29,261 nt of DNA from Clostridiaceae bacterium. Lineage in GTDB: Bacteria; Bacillota; Clostridia; Oscillospirales; Acutalibacteraceae. Both the position numbers and the translations under genes were made by a program. The notes beneath the pieces are model-generated. The model made no database searches. It saw only the letters and a program-made list of their open reading frames with translations, and was not told where the DNA came from. Shown piece by piece: positions 16,675-25,154 of this stretch. Position 1 is the first letter of the stretch; every line of letters begins with the position of its first letter. Location of the stretch: contig CAJGCL010000010.1 in the NCBI GenBank assembly GCA_904501675.1, positions 1-29,261 of the forward strand. The letters are read 5' to 3'.

Positions 16675-18876
16675 ATGAGCATTTCAGAGGAGAAAATTAC
16701 CGGCGTTGTTGAAGAGGTTACTTTCCAGAACGAAGCAAACGGTTGGACTGTTGTTGATATTTCTGTTGGAAACGAGCTTCTTACAGCGGTAGGCGTTATG
16801 CCCGGAATAAATGCAGGTGAAACTGTTTCTTTAACAGGCACATATACAGTTCACCCCTCTTTCGGCAGGCAGTTCAAGGTGTCTGCCTTCAGTCGCGCTA
16901 TGCCTGAAACTATAGATCAGATTTTTAAATACCTTGCCTCAGGCGTCATAAGAGGTATCGGACCTAAAAAAGCTATGAATATAGTAGAAAAATTCGGTTC
17001 TGATACTCTTTACATATTAGAAAACGAAGCGGAGCGTCTTGCATCAATAAAAGGTATTTCAGAAGACCAGGCGAAAGCTATAGGCGAGGAATTCAAAAAG
17101 CAGTCTGCCTTACGCACCATAATGTTAGGTCTTGAAAAATATGATTTTTCAGCTTCAGAGTGTGTAAGAATATTCAAGAAATTAGGCATCAATGCAGTTG
17201 AAAAAATTGAAGAAAACCCCTATTGTCTTTGCGCTTTAGGTTTGGGACTCGGCTTTGAAAGAGCAGAAGCAATTGAAGCAAAACTCCCCAAAAAGCCGTT
17301 GCCTGATTACAGAATAAGAGAGGGCATACTTCACGTAATGCGCTACAATTCAACTAACAGAGGTCATACCTGTATCCCACGTGAAAAGCTTCTTAAACCT
17401 TCAAGCGATTTATTGGATGTAACTCAGGACGAAATTGATATTGCAATTGACACATTAGTAAATATAGGTCAGCTCAAAACTGCTGAATTAGATGGTAAAA
17501 GTTTTGTATTTCTCCCTTCTGCCTTTTTAGCTGAAAGAAAAATTGCTGAGAGAATAAATATTATTGCAGGCTTTCCTCCACCATCTGCGCCTCAACTTGC
17601 AGATTGGATAGAGTTCATTGAAAAAAAGAATGCGATAACATACGAAACTCAACAAAGGCTTGCTATTGCAACTGCGGCAAAGAAAGGTCTTTTAGTTCTT
17701 ACGGGCGGTCCCGGTACAGGTAAAACCACCACTATAAAAGGAATTATCAATATTTTTGAAAAACAAAATCTTGACATCGCTCTTGCAGCGCCAACCGGCA
17801 GAGCGGCAAAGCGTATGAGCGAGGTTACGGGAATGGATGCAAAAACCATTCACCGACTTTTAGAGGTTGAGTGGGATGAAGACGACAGACCTGTTTTCAG
17901 GCGCAACTCTCAGAATCCCCTTGATTGCAACGCTCTGATTCTCGACGAGCTTTCAATGATAGATATCCACCTTTTTGCAAACCTTCTTGATGCGTTGCCT
18001 TTAGGTTGCCGCCTTATTCTTGTTGGCGATAGCGACCAGCTTCCTCCTGTAGGCGCAGGAAATGTTTTGCAGGACCTTATTATTTCAGGTATGCTTCCTG
18101 TTGTTTGTCTTTCTCAGGTCTTCAGACAAGCCTTGGAAAGCAAGATTATAACAAACGCCCACAAAATTGTAGGCGGCGAAAATCCTGACCTGACTAACGA
18201 CGGCAAGGATTTTTTCCATATGGAAAGGCCTTCACCATATATTTCTGCTCAGACGGTAACAGAGCTTTGCGCAAGCCGTTTGCCTTCAGCTTATGGCTGG
18301 GATTCATTTTCTGATATTCAGGTTATAACGCCATCTAAAAAAGGTGAGGTAGGCACACAGAATCTTAATAAGCTTTTACAAGAAGCCCTTAACCCACCTG
18401 ATAGTAAAAAAAGTCAGTTAACAGTTGCCGGCAGAATCTTCAGAGTTGGCGACAAGGTTATGCAGATAAAGAATAACTACAATATTGAGTGGCAGTCCCC
18501 TACCGAAAAAGGAACGGGCATCTTCAACGGCGACATTGGTATACTCACAGATATAAGCATAAACAATGCAACAGTAACAGTTGATTTTGACGGCAGAGTT
18601 GCAATTATTCCTGCAGAATACATGAGTGAGCTTGAGCTTGCGTATGCAATAACTGTTCATAAAAGCCAAGGTAGCGAGTTTAAGGCGGTTATATTCCCTG
18701 CCATAAACATTGTACCTAATTTAGCATACAGAAATCTTCTTTACACCGCTGTAACCAGAGCAAGAGATATGCTTGTTACAGTCGGTAGCGCCGAAATGAT
18801 TTATGCTATGACACAAAACGACAAAAAGGCAAAAAGATATTCTGCATTATCATATTTTTTGAAAACTGATTTATAA
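16675..18876 (+). CDS. recD2: RecD2-type ATP-dependent DNA helicase
   Basis: 733 residues, the usual size for the RecBC-independent RecD2 family, a 5'-3' SF1B helicase involved in replication and repair. The N-terminal OB-like region (GVVEEVTFQNEANGWTVV) and helix-hairpin-helix repeats (GVIRGIGPKKA, IKGISEDQAKAIGEE) are present. Helicase motifs in order: Walker A GGPGTGKT (344-351), APTGRAAKRM, Walker B ILDELSMID, motif III VGDSDQLPPVGAG, then YAITVHKSQGSEF and LLYTAVTRAR. ATG 16675 follows aggagag. The stop overlaps the comF start by one base (TAATG), so the two are translationally coupled. Confidence 0.95.
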   Translation: MSISEEKITGVVEEVTFQNEANGWTVVDISVGNELLTAVGVMPGINAGETVSLTGTYTVHPSFGRQFKVSAFSRAMPETIDQIFKYLASGVIRGIGPKKAMNIVEKFGSDTLYILENEAERLASIKGISEDQAKAIGEEFKKQSALRTIMLGLEKYDFSASECVRIFKKLGINAVEKIEENPYCLCALGLGLGFERAEAIEAKLPKKPLPDYRIREGILHVMRYNSTNRGHTCIPREKLLKPSSDLLDVTQDEIDIAIDTLVNIGQLKTAELDGKSFVFLPSAFLAERKIAERINIIAGFPPPSAPQLADWIEFIEKKNAITYETQQRLAIATAAKKGLLVLTGGPGTGKTTTIKGIINIFEKQNLDIALAAPTGRAAKRMSEVTGMDAKTIHRLLEVEWDEDDRPVFRRNSQNPLDCNALILDELSMIDIHLFANLLDALPLGCRLILVGDSDQLPPVGAGNVLQDLIISGMLPVVCLSQVFRQALESKIITNAHKIVGGENPDLTNDGKDFFHMERPSPYISAQTVTELCASRLPSAYGWDSFSDIQVITPSKKGEVGTQNLNKLLQEALNPPDSKKSQLTVAGRIFRVGDKVMQIKNNYNIEWQSPTEKGTGIFNGDIGILTDISINNATVTVDFDGRVAIIPAEYMSELELAYAITVHKSQGSEFKAVIFPAINIVPNLAYRNLLYTAVTRARDMLVTVGSAEMIYAMTQNDKKAKRYSALSYFLKTDL

Positions 18877-19598
18877 TGAACATTAAAAACTTTTCGGATA
18901 TGTTTTTATCCTTTATATTCACAAAGCGTTGCAGATTCTGCAACAAAATCTGCAATGTTACAGACGAAATATGCGAAGACTGTTATAAAGATTTGCACAA
19001 GGTTGAAGGCGAAATCTGCTACAACTGCGGTGTTTCCAAGCTTTTATGTAACGGAAACGAAAAGAAGCATTTTTATGAAAGCATCTGCGCCCCATATTAT
19101 TACGATGGTGCATCAAAGCTCAGCGTTATTCACCTTAAGCATAAAGCCACAGAAAGAATTCTTAACCCTCTTGCAGAGGATATGTACAACTGCGTAAACC
19201 ACCACTACAAAAATCTGCAGTTCGATTATTGCACATATGTGCCTATGCATCCTGACGACGAAAAGAAGCGAGGCTATAATCAGGCACAGCTTCTGGCAGA
19301 AAAAATAGCAGAGAATATGGATATTCCCTGCTTACCGCTTCTGAGAAAGGATTTTAAAACCCAATCTCAACACGATCTGCCTCAAATGAAACGTAGCGGT
19401 AACCTGCTTGGTGCAATAAGCTTTAATACAGATTGCAATACAGAAATTAAAGGTACCCGAATTCTTCTTTGCGACGATATAAAAACAACAGGCTCAACCC
19501 TTGACGAATGCACGAAAACTCTTCTGTTTCAGGATTGTGCTGAAGTAAGATGCGTAACTGCCTGCGTCAGCTATAACAATGCAAAAAGAAAAGACTGA
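18876..19598 (+). CDS. comF: ComF-family phosphoribosyltransferase-like protein
   Basis: 240 residues. An N-terminal zinc-finger region has Cys19/22/33/36 followed by Cys48/51/58. The C-terminus is a PRTase fold with the PRPP-binding loop ILLCDDIKTTGSTL (Asp200-Asp201). The KRGYNQAQLLAEKIA motif typical of ComF is also present. ComF proteins help single-stranded DNA handling during natural transformation or recombination. Coupling to recD2 is consistent with DNA processing. Its stop codon lies within the left arm of the downstream terminator. Confidence 0.92.
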   Translation: MNIKNFSDMFLSFIFTKRCRFCNKICNVTDEICEDCYKDLHKVEGEICYNCGVSKLLCNGNEKKHFYESICAPYYYDGASKLSVIHLKHKATERILNPLAEDMYNCVNHHYKNLQFDYCTYVPMHPDDEKKRGYNQAQLLAEKIAENMDIPCLPLLRKDFKTQSQHDLPQMKRSGNLLGAISFNTDCNTEIKGTRILLCDDIKTTGSTLDECTKTLLFQDCAEVRCVTACVSYNNAKRKD

Positions 19599-19624
19599 AA
19601 GTCATATATGACTTTCAGTCTTTT
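19591..19624. terminator. Bidirectional terminator between comF and the 3D-domain gene
   Basis: A perfect 14-bp stem, aagactgaaagtca (19591-19604) with its complement (19609-19622) and loop tata, followed by T on the plus strand and by ctttttg on the minus strand. It can serve both convergent genes. Confidence 0.88.
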
Positions 19625-19637
19625 GTTATTCTTCTTA

Positions 19638-20906
19638 TCAGAGAACATAAATAATAATGTCTCTTCTACCCCAGTTAACGCACTGTGCTTCTGAATTCAT
19701 AAACAAGTCAACAGTCCAGTCAACATCGTAGATGTAACTACCTGTGTCTGCTGCGATACAGTAGCCGTAAACATATCTGCCATCTGCAGATACAATATAC
19801 ATTTCTGTGCCGTATGGGATTTCCTTAGGGTCAACTGCAATGTAACCTGTCTGTGCTCTCTTACCTGTTGAGGTAATACCACCAGGGATGCAGTATGCTG
19901 TTGCCTTTGCGTTAATAACCTTTGAATACGAAACAGGAACGCCATCCTGACCTAAAATAAGGCTTTCAGGGTTTGCCATTTCGCTTATAGGCTCGCTTGT
20001 AGGAAGAGTTGAAGGATATGTCTGCACTGCTACAGGACGCTCCTTTGTACCCTTTTTAACAAGCTGATTAACAGGCTCTTTTAAAATTGTTTCCGAAAGA
20101 GGTGTTGATTCTGAAAGCTTGCCATTAACATAGCAATCTTCATAAACAACTGTTTTTGAACCGTTCACACCTGCTTTAAGAAGTGTTCTCTGGTCAATAA
20201 ACTGAGTATCTGTGTACTCATAATCTGTGCCGTACTGGATTTCTTCATCTGCAGTACGCTCAACAAGCTCAACTCTGAAAACCTCAATGGTCTGACCCTC
20301 TGAAATTTTCTCATCAAGAGCAGGCTTTGTAAAATCGTTCTCACCAAGAACAATTCCTGCTGCCTTTACAGCGTGTTCAACAGTTTTACCTGATACTGTT
20401 TTAGTAAAGGTTTTACCGTCTGCTATAAAAGTAAGATTGAAAATATCGTAAATTTCAATTACCATACCATCTTCAAGAATAGCGTCCGCTTCGTAATTCA
20501 AAGCAGTTCCTTTAGTAAGAGAAACGTTTGCGAGGCTGAGAGCATCGCGTACCGTACCTGAAGTATGGATAGTATGGGTTGTGCCGTCAAAGTTCACTAT
20601 GCTTGCTTTGACACCACGTTTAATAATGATTGCGCTGTTATTTTCACCATCAAAGTTATTGAAGCTGACTTTATCGCCATATGCTTCATTAACTGTAATG
20701 CCTGCGTTCTCAAGAATCTTTTGAGCATCTCTCTGTGCAGTTGTAATAACAAGCACCTGATCGCCATCGTAAATAGTAACATCGTACATTACTGGTGGCA
20801 CGGCGAAGGCTGTTGCCGAAACGAAGAAAATAAACGCCATAATTAAGAGAGCTACCCTCTTAATTGGTGATGGCACTGCCGTTTCGCCTATTTTTCTGAC
20901 TGTCAT
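19638..20906 (-). CDS. YabE-like cell-wall protein: DUF348 repeats, G5 and 3D domains
   Basis: 422 residues. A cytoplasmic start is followed by one membrane or signal segment (18-36). Three ubiquitin-like DUF348 repeats lie near 41-80, 97-138 and 155-196, a G5 domain near 208-288, and a C-terminal 3D (double-psi barrel) domain at about 331-422 with AKATAY and the three Asp359, Asp387 and Asp400. This is the architecture of YabE/Rpf-type exported proteins that act on peptidoglycan during growth or spore resuscitation. ATG 20906 has SD gaggag. It has its own strong promoter and an unusually long structured leader, suggesting RNA-level control. The family call is secure; the enzymatic activity is inferred. 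Confidence 0.9.
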   Translation of the reverse strand: MTVRKIGETAVPSPIKRVALLIMAFIFFVSATAFAVPPVMYDVTIYDGDQVLVITTAQRDAQKILENAGITVNEAYGDKVSFNNFDGENNSAIIIKRGVKASIVNFDGTTHTIHTSGTVRDALSLANVSLTKGTALNYEADAILEDGMVIEIYDIFNLTFIADGKTFTKTVSGKTVEHAVKAAGIVLGENDFTKPALDEKISEGQTIEVFRVELVERTADEEIQYGTDYEYTDTQFIDQRTLLKAGVNGSKTVVYEDCYVNGKLSESTPLSETILKEPVNQLVKKGTKERPVAVQTYPSTLPTSEPISEMANPESLILGQDGVPVSYSKVINAKATAYCIPGGITSTGKRAQTGYIAVDPKEIPYGTEMYIVSADGRYVYGYCIAADTGSYIYDVDWTVDLFMNSEAQCVNWGRRDIIIYVL

Positions 20907-21073
20907 GGTTTAAATCTCCTCAGATAAGCAACTGACGAAACTTGCTCCCGAACCTTTCAAATCGGGGTTTCTGAAAGCTGCCGTTGTAGGCACATTTGTC
21001 AGCAATAGCGTACCGAGAACGCCACCGCTCGATACAATACTGATGGCAAAAATGCCGCAGTTATCCTATGGCA
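20907..21073 (-). promoter_or_regulatory. Long structured 5' leader of the 3D-domain gene (candidate cis-regulatory RNA)
   Basis: About 167 nt separate the promoter from the start codon. On the minus strand a 45-nt hairpin (20999-21043) contains an 8-bp stem gtatcgag/ctcggtac plus a closing tcag/ctga. Next come ctttca (20972-20977), gaaac (20967-20971) and cccga (20962-20966), then tgaaag (20954-20959), tcggg (20947-20951) and gtttc (20937-20941). ctttca/tgaaag and cccga/tcggg interlock as an H-type pseudoknot; gaaac/gtttc and gagcaa/ttgctt offer alternatives reaching towards the SD. It matches no riboswitch family I can recall, including ydaO/c-di-AMP. Pairing is hand-derived. Confidence 0.5.
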
Positions 21074-21079
21074 TTGGGT

Positions 21080-21107
21080 ATTATACCCCACAATCCCCAA
21101 AAGTCAA
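21080..21107 (-). promoter_or_regulatory. Promoter of the 3D-domain gene
   Basis: Minus-strand -35 TTGACT (21102-21107), 16-bp G-rich spacer, perfect -10 TATAAT (21080-21085). The predicted start is near 21073. Confidence 0.8.
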
Positions 21108-21305
21108 ATAATCGAAAAACGCCATTTTTGTTGAATTTATACAAACGTTATGAACACCAAAAATGTATATCCGCCATTTTTCGATATATTTGTCGGAAAT
21201 AATACAGCTGTTTCCCAAGTTGTTTTGTAAAAAGTGCAGAAATTACAAACTGTAACCTTTACCCCCTGCTTTTTTAAGTGAAATCTATCATTTTGTAATT
21301 ATTTG
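21108..21305. other. AT-rich divergent intergenic region with a spaced direct repeat
   Basis: No gene is seen. The only structure noticed is a direct repeat, cgccattttt at 21120-21129 and 21172-21181 (52 bp apart), upstream of the 3D-gene promoter. The rest is AT-rich. Confidence 0.5.
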
Positions 21306-21334
21306 TTGACTATTTATTCCAAAAAGCACATAAT
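21306..21334 (+). promoter_or_regulatory. Promoter of cca
   Basis: -35 TTGACT (21306-21311), 17-bp spacer, -10 CATAAT (21329-21334), 39 bp before the cca start codon. Confidence 0.65.
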
Positions 21335-21372
21335 ATAGTTGTATTTGAAAAAGTCTAACGGAGATATTGTAT

Positions 21373-22689
21373 ATGAGAATAAACTTACCTCAAACAATTG
21401 AAAATTTGCTTTCTCTTTTGCATTCAGCAGGCTTTGAAGCCTATTGCGTAGGTGGTGCAGTGAGGGATAGCATTATGGGTGTAGCCCCCGGAGACTGGGA
21501 TATTACTACCTCTGCTTTACCGGAAGAAACCAGAGAGGTTTTTAAAGATTACAAAACTATTGATACCGGCATCAAGCACGGAACGCTGACCGTAATAATA
21601 GACCACACACCATTTGAAATAACAACCTTCCGCATCGATGGTGATTATGAAGATAACCGCCACCCACAGAATGTAGAATTCACAAGAAACCTCGAAGAAG
21701 ACCTTGCGAGGAGAGATTTTACAATCAATGCTCTGGCATATAATCATATGCATGGGCTTGTAGATTTATTCGGCGGACAGGAGCATGTATATAATAGTAT
21801 AATAAAAACTGTTGGCGATCCGGATAAAAGGTTTCAGGAAGACGGTCTGAGAATTATGCGAGCTCTCCGTTTTGCATCCGTTTTAGGCTTCACAATTGAA
21901 GAAGAAACTGCTGACGCAATCCACAGAAACAAATATCTTCTTAAAAACATATCTGCAGAGCGTATAGCAGTTGAGCTTACCAAACTTGTTTGCGGTAAAA
22001 ATGTTTTTAATATTCTTATGGAATATCCTGATGTTCTTTCAGTATTTATTCCTGAAATTGAGCCTGCAATAAATTTCACGCAGTACGGTAAAAAGCACGC
22101 ATATAATGTATGGGAGCATATCTGCCACACGGTAGATACAATTCCTCAGGATAAAATTCTCCGCCTTACAATGCTTCTACACGATTTAGGAAAAGTGCCA
22201 ACCCACAAACTCAATGACAAAGGCGACAGCACCTTTAAAAATCACGCGATGGTGGGCGGAGAGATAGCAAAGGAAATTCTCACACGGCTCAAATTTGATA
22301 AAAAAACTATCAATCGTGTTTCTTTTCTTGTTTCATACCACGATTTTGAGCCCGTGGAAAGTAAAATTGAATTAAAACGACATTTAAAAACAAAAACGCC
22401 TGAGGATATACGCACTCTCCTCACAATAAAAAAGAGTGATAGAGGTGCTCTCAGCGAAAGCTATAGAGATATTTCTGAACAAACCGCTAAAAATCTTCAA
22501 TGGCTCAAAGAAATTGAAGATAACAACGAATGTTGCACCATAAAGGACCTTGATATAACAGGAAACGTCCTTTTAAATGCGGGCTTCAGCGGTAAAAAAA
22601 TTGGCGAAGCGCTTGAAAAAGCCTTAGATGCGGTTATTGAAGAAAAAGCACCTAACAAAAAAGCAGATTTATTGACATACTTATTATAA
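21373..22689 (+). CDS. cca: CCA-adding tRNA nucleotidyltransferase with HD domain
   Basis: 438 residues. It adds or repairs the 3' CCA of tRNAs. The class II nucleotidyltransferase head has VGGAVRD (26-32) and the metal-binding DWD (41-43), then EEDLARRDFTINALA and the RFQEDGLRIMRALRF motif. The C-terminal half carries an HD phosphohydrolase-like domain (LLHDLGK, His270-Asp271), as in many bacterial CCA enzymes. ATG 21373 is preferred over TTG 21367 because it sits 9 bp from ggag (21360-21363). A promoter for the following GH2 gene lies inside its last codons, so the two are not strictly one operon. Confidence 0.93.
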   Translation: MRINLPQTIENLLSLLHSAGFEAYCVGGAVRDSIMGVAPGDWDITTSALPEETREVFKDYKTIDTGIKHGTLTVIIDHTPFEITTFRIDGDYEDNRHPQNVEFTRNLEEDLARRDFTINALAYNHMHGLVDLFGGQEHVYNSIIKTVGDPDKRFQEDGLRIMRALRFASVLGFTIEEETADAIHRNKYLLKNISAERIAVELTKLVCGKNVFNILMEYPDVLSVFIPEIEPAINFTQYGKKHAYNVWEHICHTVDTIPQDKILRLTMLLHDLGKVPTHKLNDKGDSTFKNHAMVGGEIAKEILTRLKFDKKTINRVSFLVSYHDFEPVESKIELKRHLKTKTPEDIRTLLTIKKSDRGALSESYRDISEQTAKNLQWLKEIEDNNECCTIKDLDITGNVLLNAGFSGKKIGEALEKALDAVIEEKAPNKKADLLTYLL

Positions 22690-22700
22690 TAGTATAAAAT
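22672..22700 (+). promoter_or_regulatory. Promoter of the second GH2 gene, inside the 3' end of cca
   Basis: Perfect -35 TTGACA (22672-22677), 17-bp spacer, -10 TAAAAT (22695-22700). The start expected near 22707 leaves a leader of about 27 nt. Confidence 0.7.
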
Positions 22701-22733
22701 AAAGGATAACTATGAAAAGAAAAGGGTGGTTTA

Positions 22734-25094
22734 ATGCGTAATACATTTGCTCTTAACTTTGGTTGGAAATATTCTCCTGTTTTTTCAGAGGATATGATTA
22801 ACAAAAATTATGACGACAGTAATTTTGAAAGCGTGGATATTCCTCACGCCAACAAGGAATTGCCGTTAAACTATTTTGACGAGCAGTCATATCAGTTTGT
22901 TAGCTGCTATCGTAAAAAATTCGATATTAAAAAAGCCAAGGGTATGCGCTATATTCTTCACTTCGAGGGTGCGGCAGTATACTCAAAGGTTTACCTTAAT
23001 GATAAATTCTTAGGTGAATATAAAGGCGCATACAACCGCTTCAGCTTTGATATTACAGAAGATGTAAAATCAAAAGACAATGTTCTTGTTGTTGAGCTTG
23101 ATTCTTCTGAACGAAAAGAAATTCCGCCCTTTGGCAATGTTGTTGACTACCTTGTTTACGGTGGTATCTACCGCGAGGTATGGATTGAAGAGGTTTCAGA
23201 GGTTTATATTGACAATGCCTTTGTAAGAACCCTTAATGTTCTTCACGAAAAGAAGCTTCTCAGCATAGATGTTACTCTTTCAGAAAGCACAAGCGGTAAG
23301 CTTACATTCAGCCTTTTTGATGGTGATAATAAAATTGGCGAAAAGAGTACAGATTTCAAAGGCAGAGTTATTAATGTTAAATGGGCAGTTAAAGACGTTA
23401 AGCTTTGGGATATTGACAACCCTAACCTTTACACAGTAAAAATTTCTCTTGACGAAAAAGACGAAACCTCCGTACGCTTCGGCTTCAGAGAATGCAAATT
23501 CTATAAAGACGGCTTCTACCTTAATGGTAAAAAGATTAAAATCCGCGGTCTTAACCGCCACCAGAGCTACCCATATGTTGGCTATGCTATGCCTGAGAAT
23601 GTTCAGAAGGCAGACGCAGACCTTCTTAAATATGAGCTTGGCGTTAACCTTGTAAGAACATCCCATTATCCAAATAGTATCCATTTCCTTGACCGTTGCG
23701 ACGAAATTGGTCTTCTCGTATTTACAGAAATGCCATCATGGCAGTATCTTGGTGAAGGTGAATGGAGAGATATTTGTCTTGACAATGTTCGCAGAATGGT
23801 GCTTCGCGACAGAAACCATCCGTCTGTTATTCTTTGGGGTGTGCGCGTTAACGAAGGCCTTGATTGCGACGAATTCTATACAGAAACAAACCGCGTTGCA
23901 AGAGAGCTTGACGATACACGTCAGACAGGTGGCGTAAGAAATATGCCAATGAGCCATCTTCTTGAAGATGTTTACACAATGAATGACTTTATCCATTCAG
24001 GAGGTGCTATAAATCTTCTTCCACCTGCACTTGTTACAAAGTCGCTCAAGGCTCCATACCTTGTAACAGAGCACAATGGCCATATGTTCCCGACAAAGAG
24101 CTTCGATAAAGAAGGCGTAAGAGCAGAGCACGCTCTTCGTCATACAAGAGTTCTTAACTCCGCATACGGCAATCCTCGTACAAGTGGTGCTATAGGCTGG
24201 TGTATGGCAGACTATAATACACATAAAGACTTTGGTAGTGGCGACAGAATCTGCTACCACGGTGTAACAGATATGTTCCGTGTACCAAAAATGGGTGCTG
24301 CAGTTTACCGTTCACAGCAGGATGATAAGCCTTTCTTGGAGGTTACATCTGCTATGGATATCGGTGAGCATCCGGGCGGAACAATTGGTGATGTTTGGGT
24401 ATTTACAAACTGTGATTATGTAAAGCTTTATAAAAACGGAAAATACACAAGCACAATTTACCCTGATTCTTCAAAATTTAAGAATCTTCCTCACCCACCA
24501 ATGATTGCCGCAGACTTTATCGGTGATTCGCTTACTACAGATGATGGCATTGAGGGACTTGCAGCAGAGCTTCTTACAGATACTCTTGTTTGCGCTCAGA
24601 CAAAACAGTGGAAAATGCCACCTACAAAGTTCCTTAAAGCAGGCGCTGCAATGGTAATCGGTAAGATTCCATTCAACAGAATGTTTGACATTGTAACAAA
24701 ATATATCGGTGGCTGGGGTAACGAGCAGATCACCTATGCCTTTGAAGGCTACAAAGGTGGCGAATGTGTTGCAACTGTTGTAAGAACAGCGGTTACAGAC
24801 CTTCACCTTGATGTTAAGGCGGACTCTCTCACTCTCAAAGAAGGAGACACCTACGACGCTACAAGAATTCAGATTGTAGCTCTTGACCAGAATAATAACC
24901 GCGTTCCTTTTGCTGACAGCTCAGTTAAGGTAACCGTTAAGGGTCCTGCTCAGATTATTGGTCCTTCAGAATTCCCACTTGTTGGCGGCGACAGAGCCTT
25001 CTGGATAAGAACAACAGGCGAAAAGGGCGATATTACTGTAACAATCGATGCAAAAGGCATCGGCAAAGAAAAGCTTACATTAAAAGCTGAATAA
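22734..25094 (+). CDS. Glycoside hydrolase family 2 protein (beta-galactosidase/beta-glucuronidase-like)
   Basis: 786 residues, SD aaagggtgg. The N-terminal jelly roll (MRYILHFEGAAVYSKVYLN) is followed by a sandwich domain and a TIM barrel starting at KIRGLNRHQSYP. Acid/base is Glu374 in LWGVRVNEG and nucleophile Glu446 in YLVTEHNGH. The C-terminal 180 residues resemble Ig-like or beta-sandwich domains (KGPAQIIGPSEFPLVGGDRAFWIRT region). It has about 230 residues fewer than the LacZ-type enzyme on the other strand and lacks the LacZ small-chain domain, so the substrate may differ; a beta-galactoside or beta-glucuronide cannot be distinguished by eye. No signal peptide. It carries its own promoter and is followed by metG after a hairpin. 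Confidence 0.9.
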   Translation: MRNTFALNFGWKYSPVFSEDMINKNYDDSNFESVDIPHANKELPLNYFDEQSYQFVSCYRKKFDIKKAKGMRYILHFEGAAVYSKVYLNDKFLGEYKGAYNRFSFDITEDVKSKDNVLVVELDSSERKEIPPFGNVVDYLVYGGIYREVWIEEVSEVYIDNAFVRTLNVLHEKKLLSIDVTLSESTSGKLTFSLFDGDNKIGEKSTDFKGRVINVKWAVKDVKLWDIDNPNLYTVKISLDEKDETSVRFGFRECKFYKDGFYLNGKKIKIRGLNRHQSYPYVGYAMPENVQKADADLLKYELGVNLVRTSHYPNSIHFLDRCDEIGLLVFTEMPSWQYLGEGEWRDICLDNVRRMVLRDRNHPSVILWGVRVNEGLDCDEFYTETNRVARELDDTRQTGGVRNMPMSHLLEDVYTMNDFIHSGGAINLLPPALVTKSLKAPYLVTEHNGHMFPTKSFDKEGVRAEHALRHTRVLNSAYGNPRTSGAIGWCMADYNTHKDFGSGDRICYHGVTDMFRVPKMGAAVYRSQQDDKPFLEVTSAMDIGEHPGGTIGDVWVFTNCDYVKLYKNGKYTSTIYPDSSKFKNLPHPPMIAADFIGDSLTTDDGIEGLAAELLTDTLVCAQTKQWKMPPTKFLKAGAAMVIGKIPFNRMFDIVTKYIGGWGNEQITYAFEGYKGGECVATVVRTAVTDLHLDVKADSLTLKEGDTYDATRIQIVALDQNNNRVPFADSSVKVTVKGPAQIIGPSEFPLVGGDRAFWIRTTGEKGDITVTIDAKGIGKEKLTLKAE

Positions 25095-25113
25095 TTAACA
25101 CACAGACAATAAA

Positions 25114-25139
25114 ACATCACCTCTCATTCGAGGTGATGT
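25114..25139 (+). other. Stem-loop just upstream of the metG SD
   Basis: acatcacctc (25114-25123) pairs perfectly with gaggtgatgt (25130-25139), loop tcattc. There is no T run on the plus strand, and the SD aaggag starts at 25141. It is more like an intercistronic or translational hairpin than a terminator. Confidence 0.6.
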
Positions 25140-25154
25140 AAAGGAGATATTATA

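Noticed and set aside
20910..21060. A 49-codon frame inside the 3D-gene leader (ending SFVSCLSEEI)
   Set aside because: No ATG or SD; an open run of this length occurs by chance, and the stretch is better explained by base pairing.
20907..21073. c-di-AMP (ydaO) riboswitch upstream of the 3D-domain gene
   Set aside because: Expected from gene type, but the GGGGGACCC-like and GTCAGCTAACCTCG-like conserved blocks I recall are not found as a set.
25095..25154. T-box or SAM riboswitch for metG
   Set aside because: The 60-bp gap is too short and contains only one simple hairpin.
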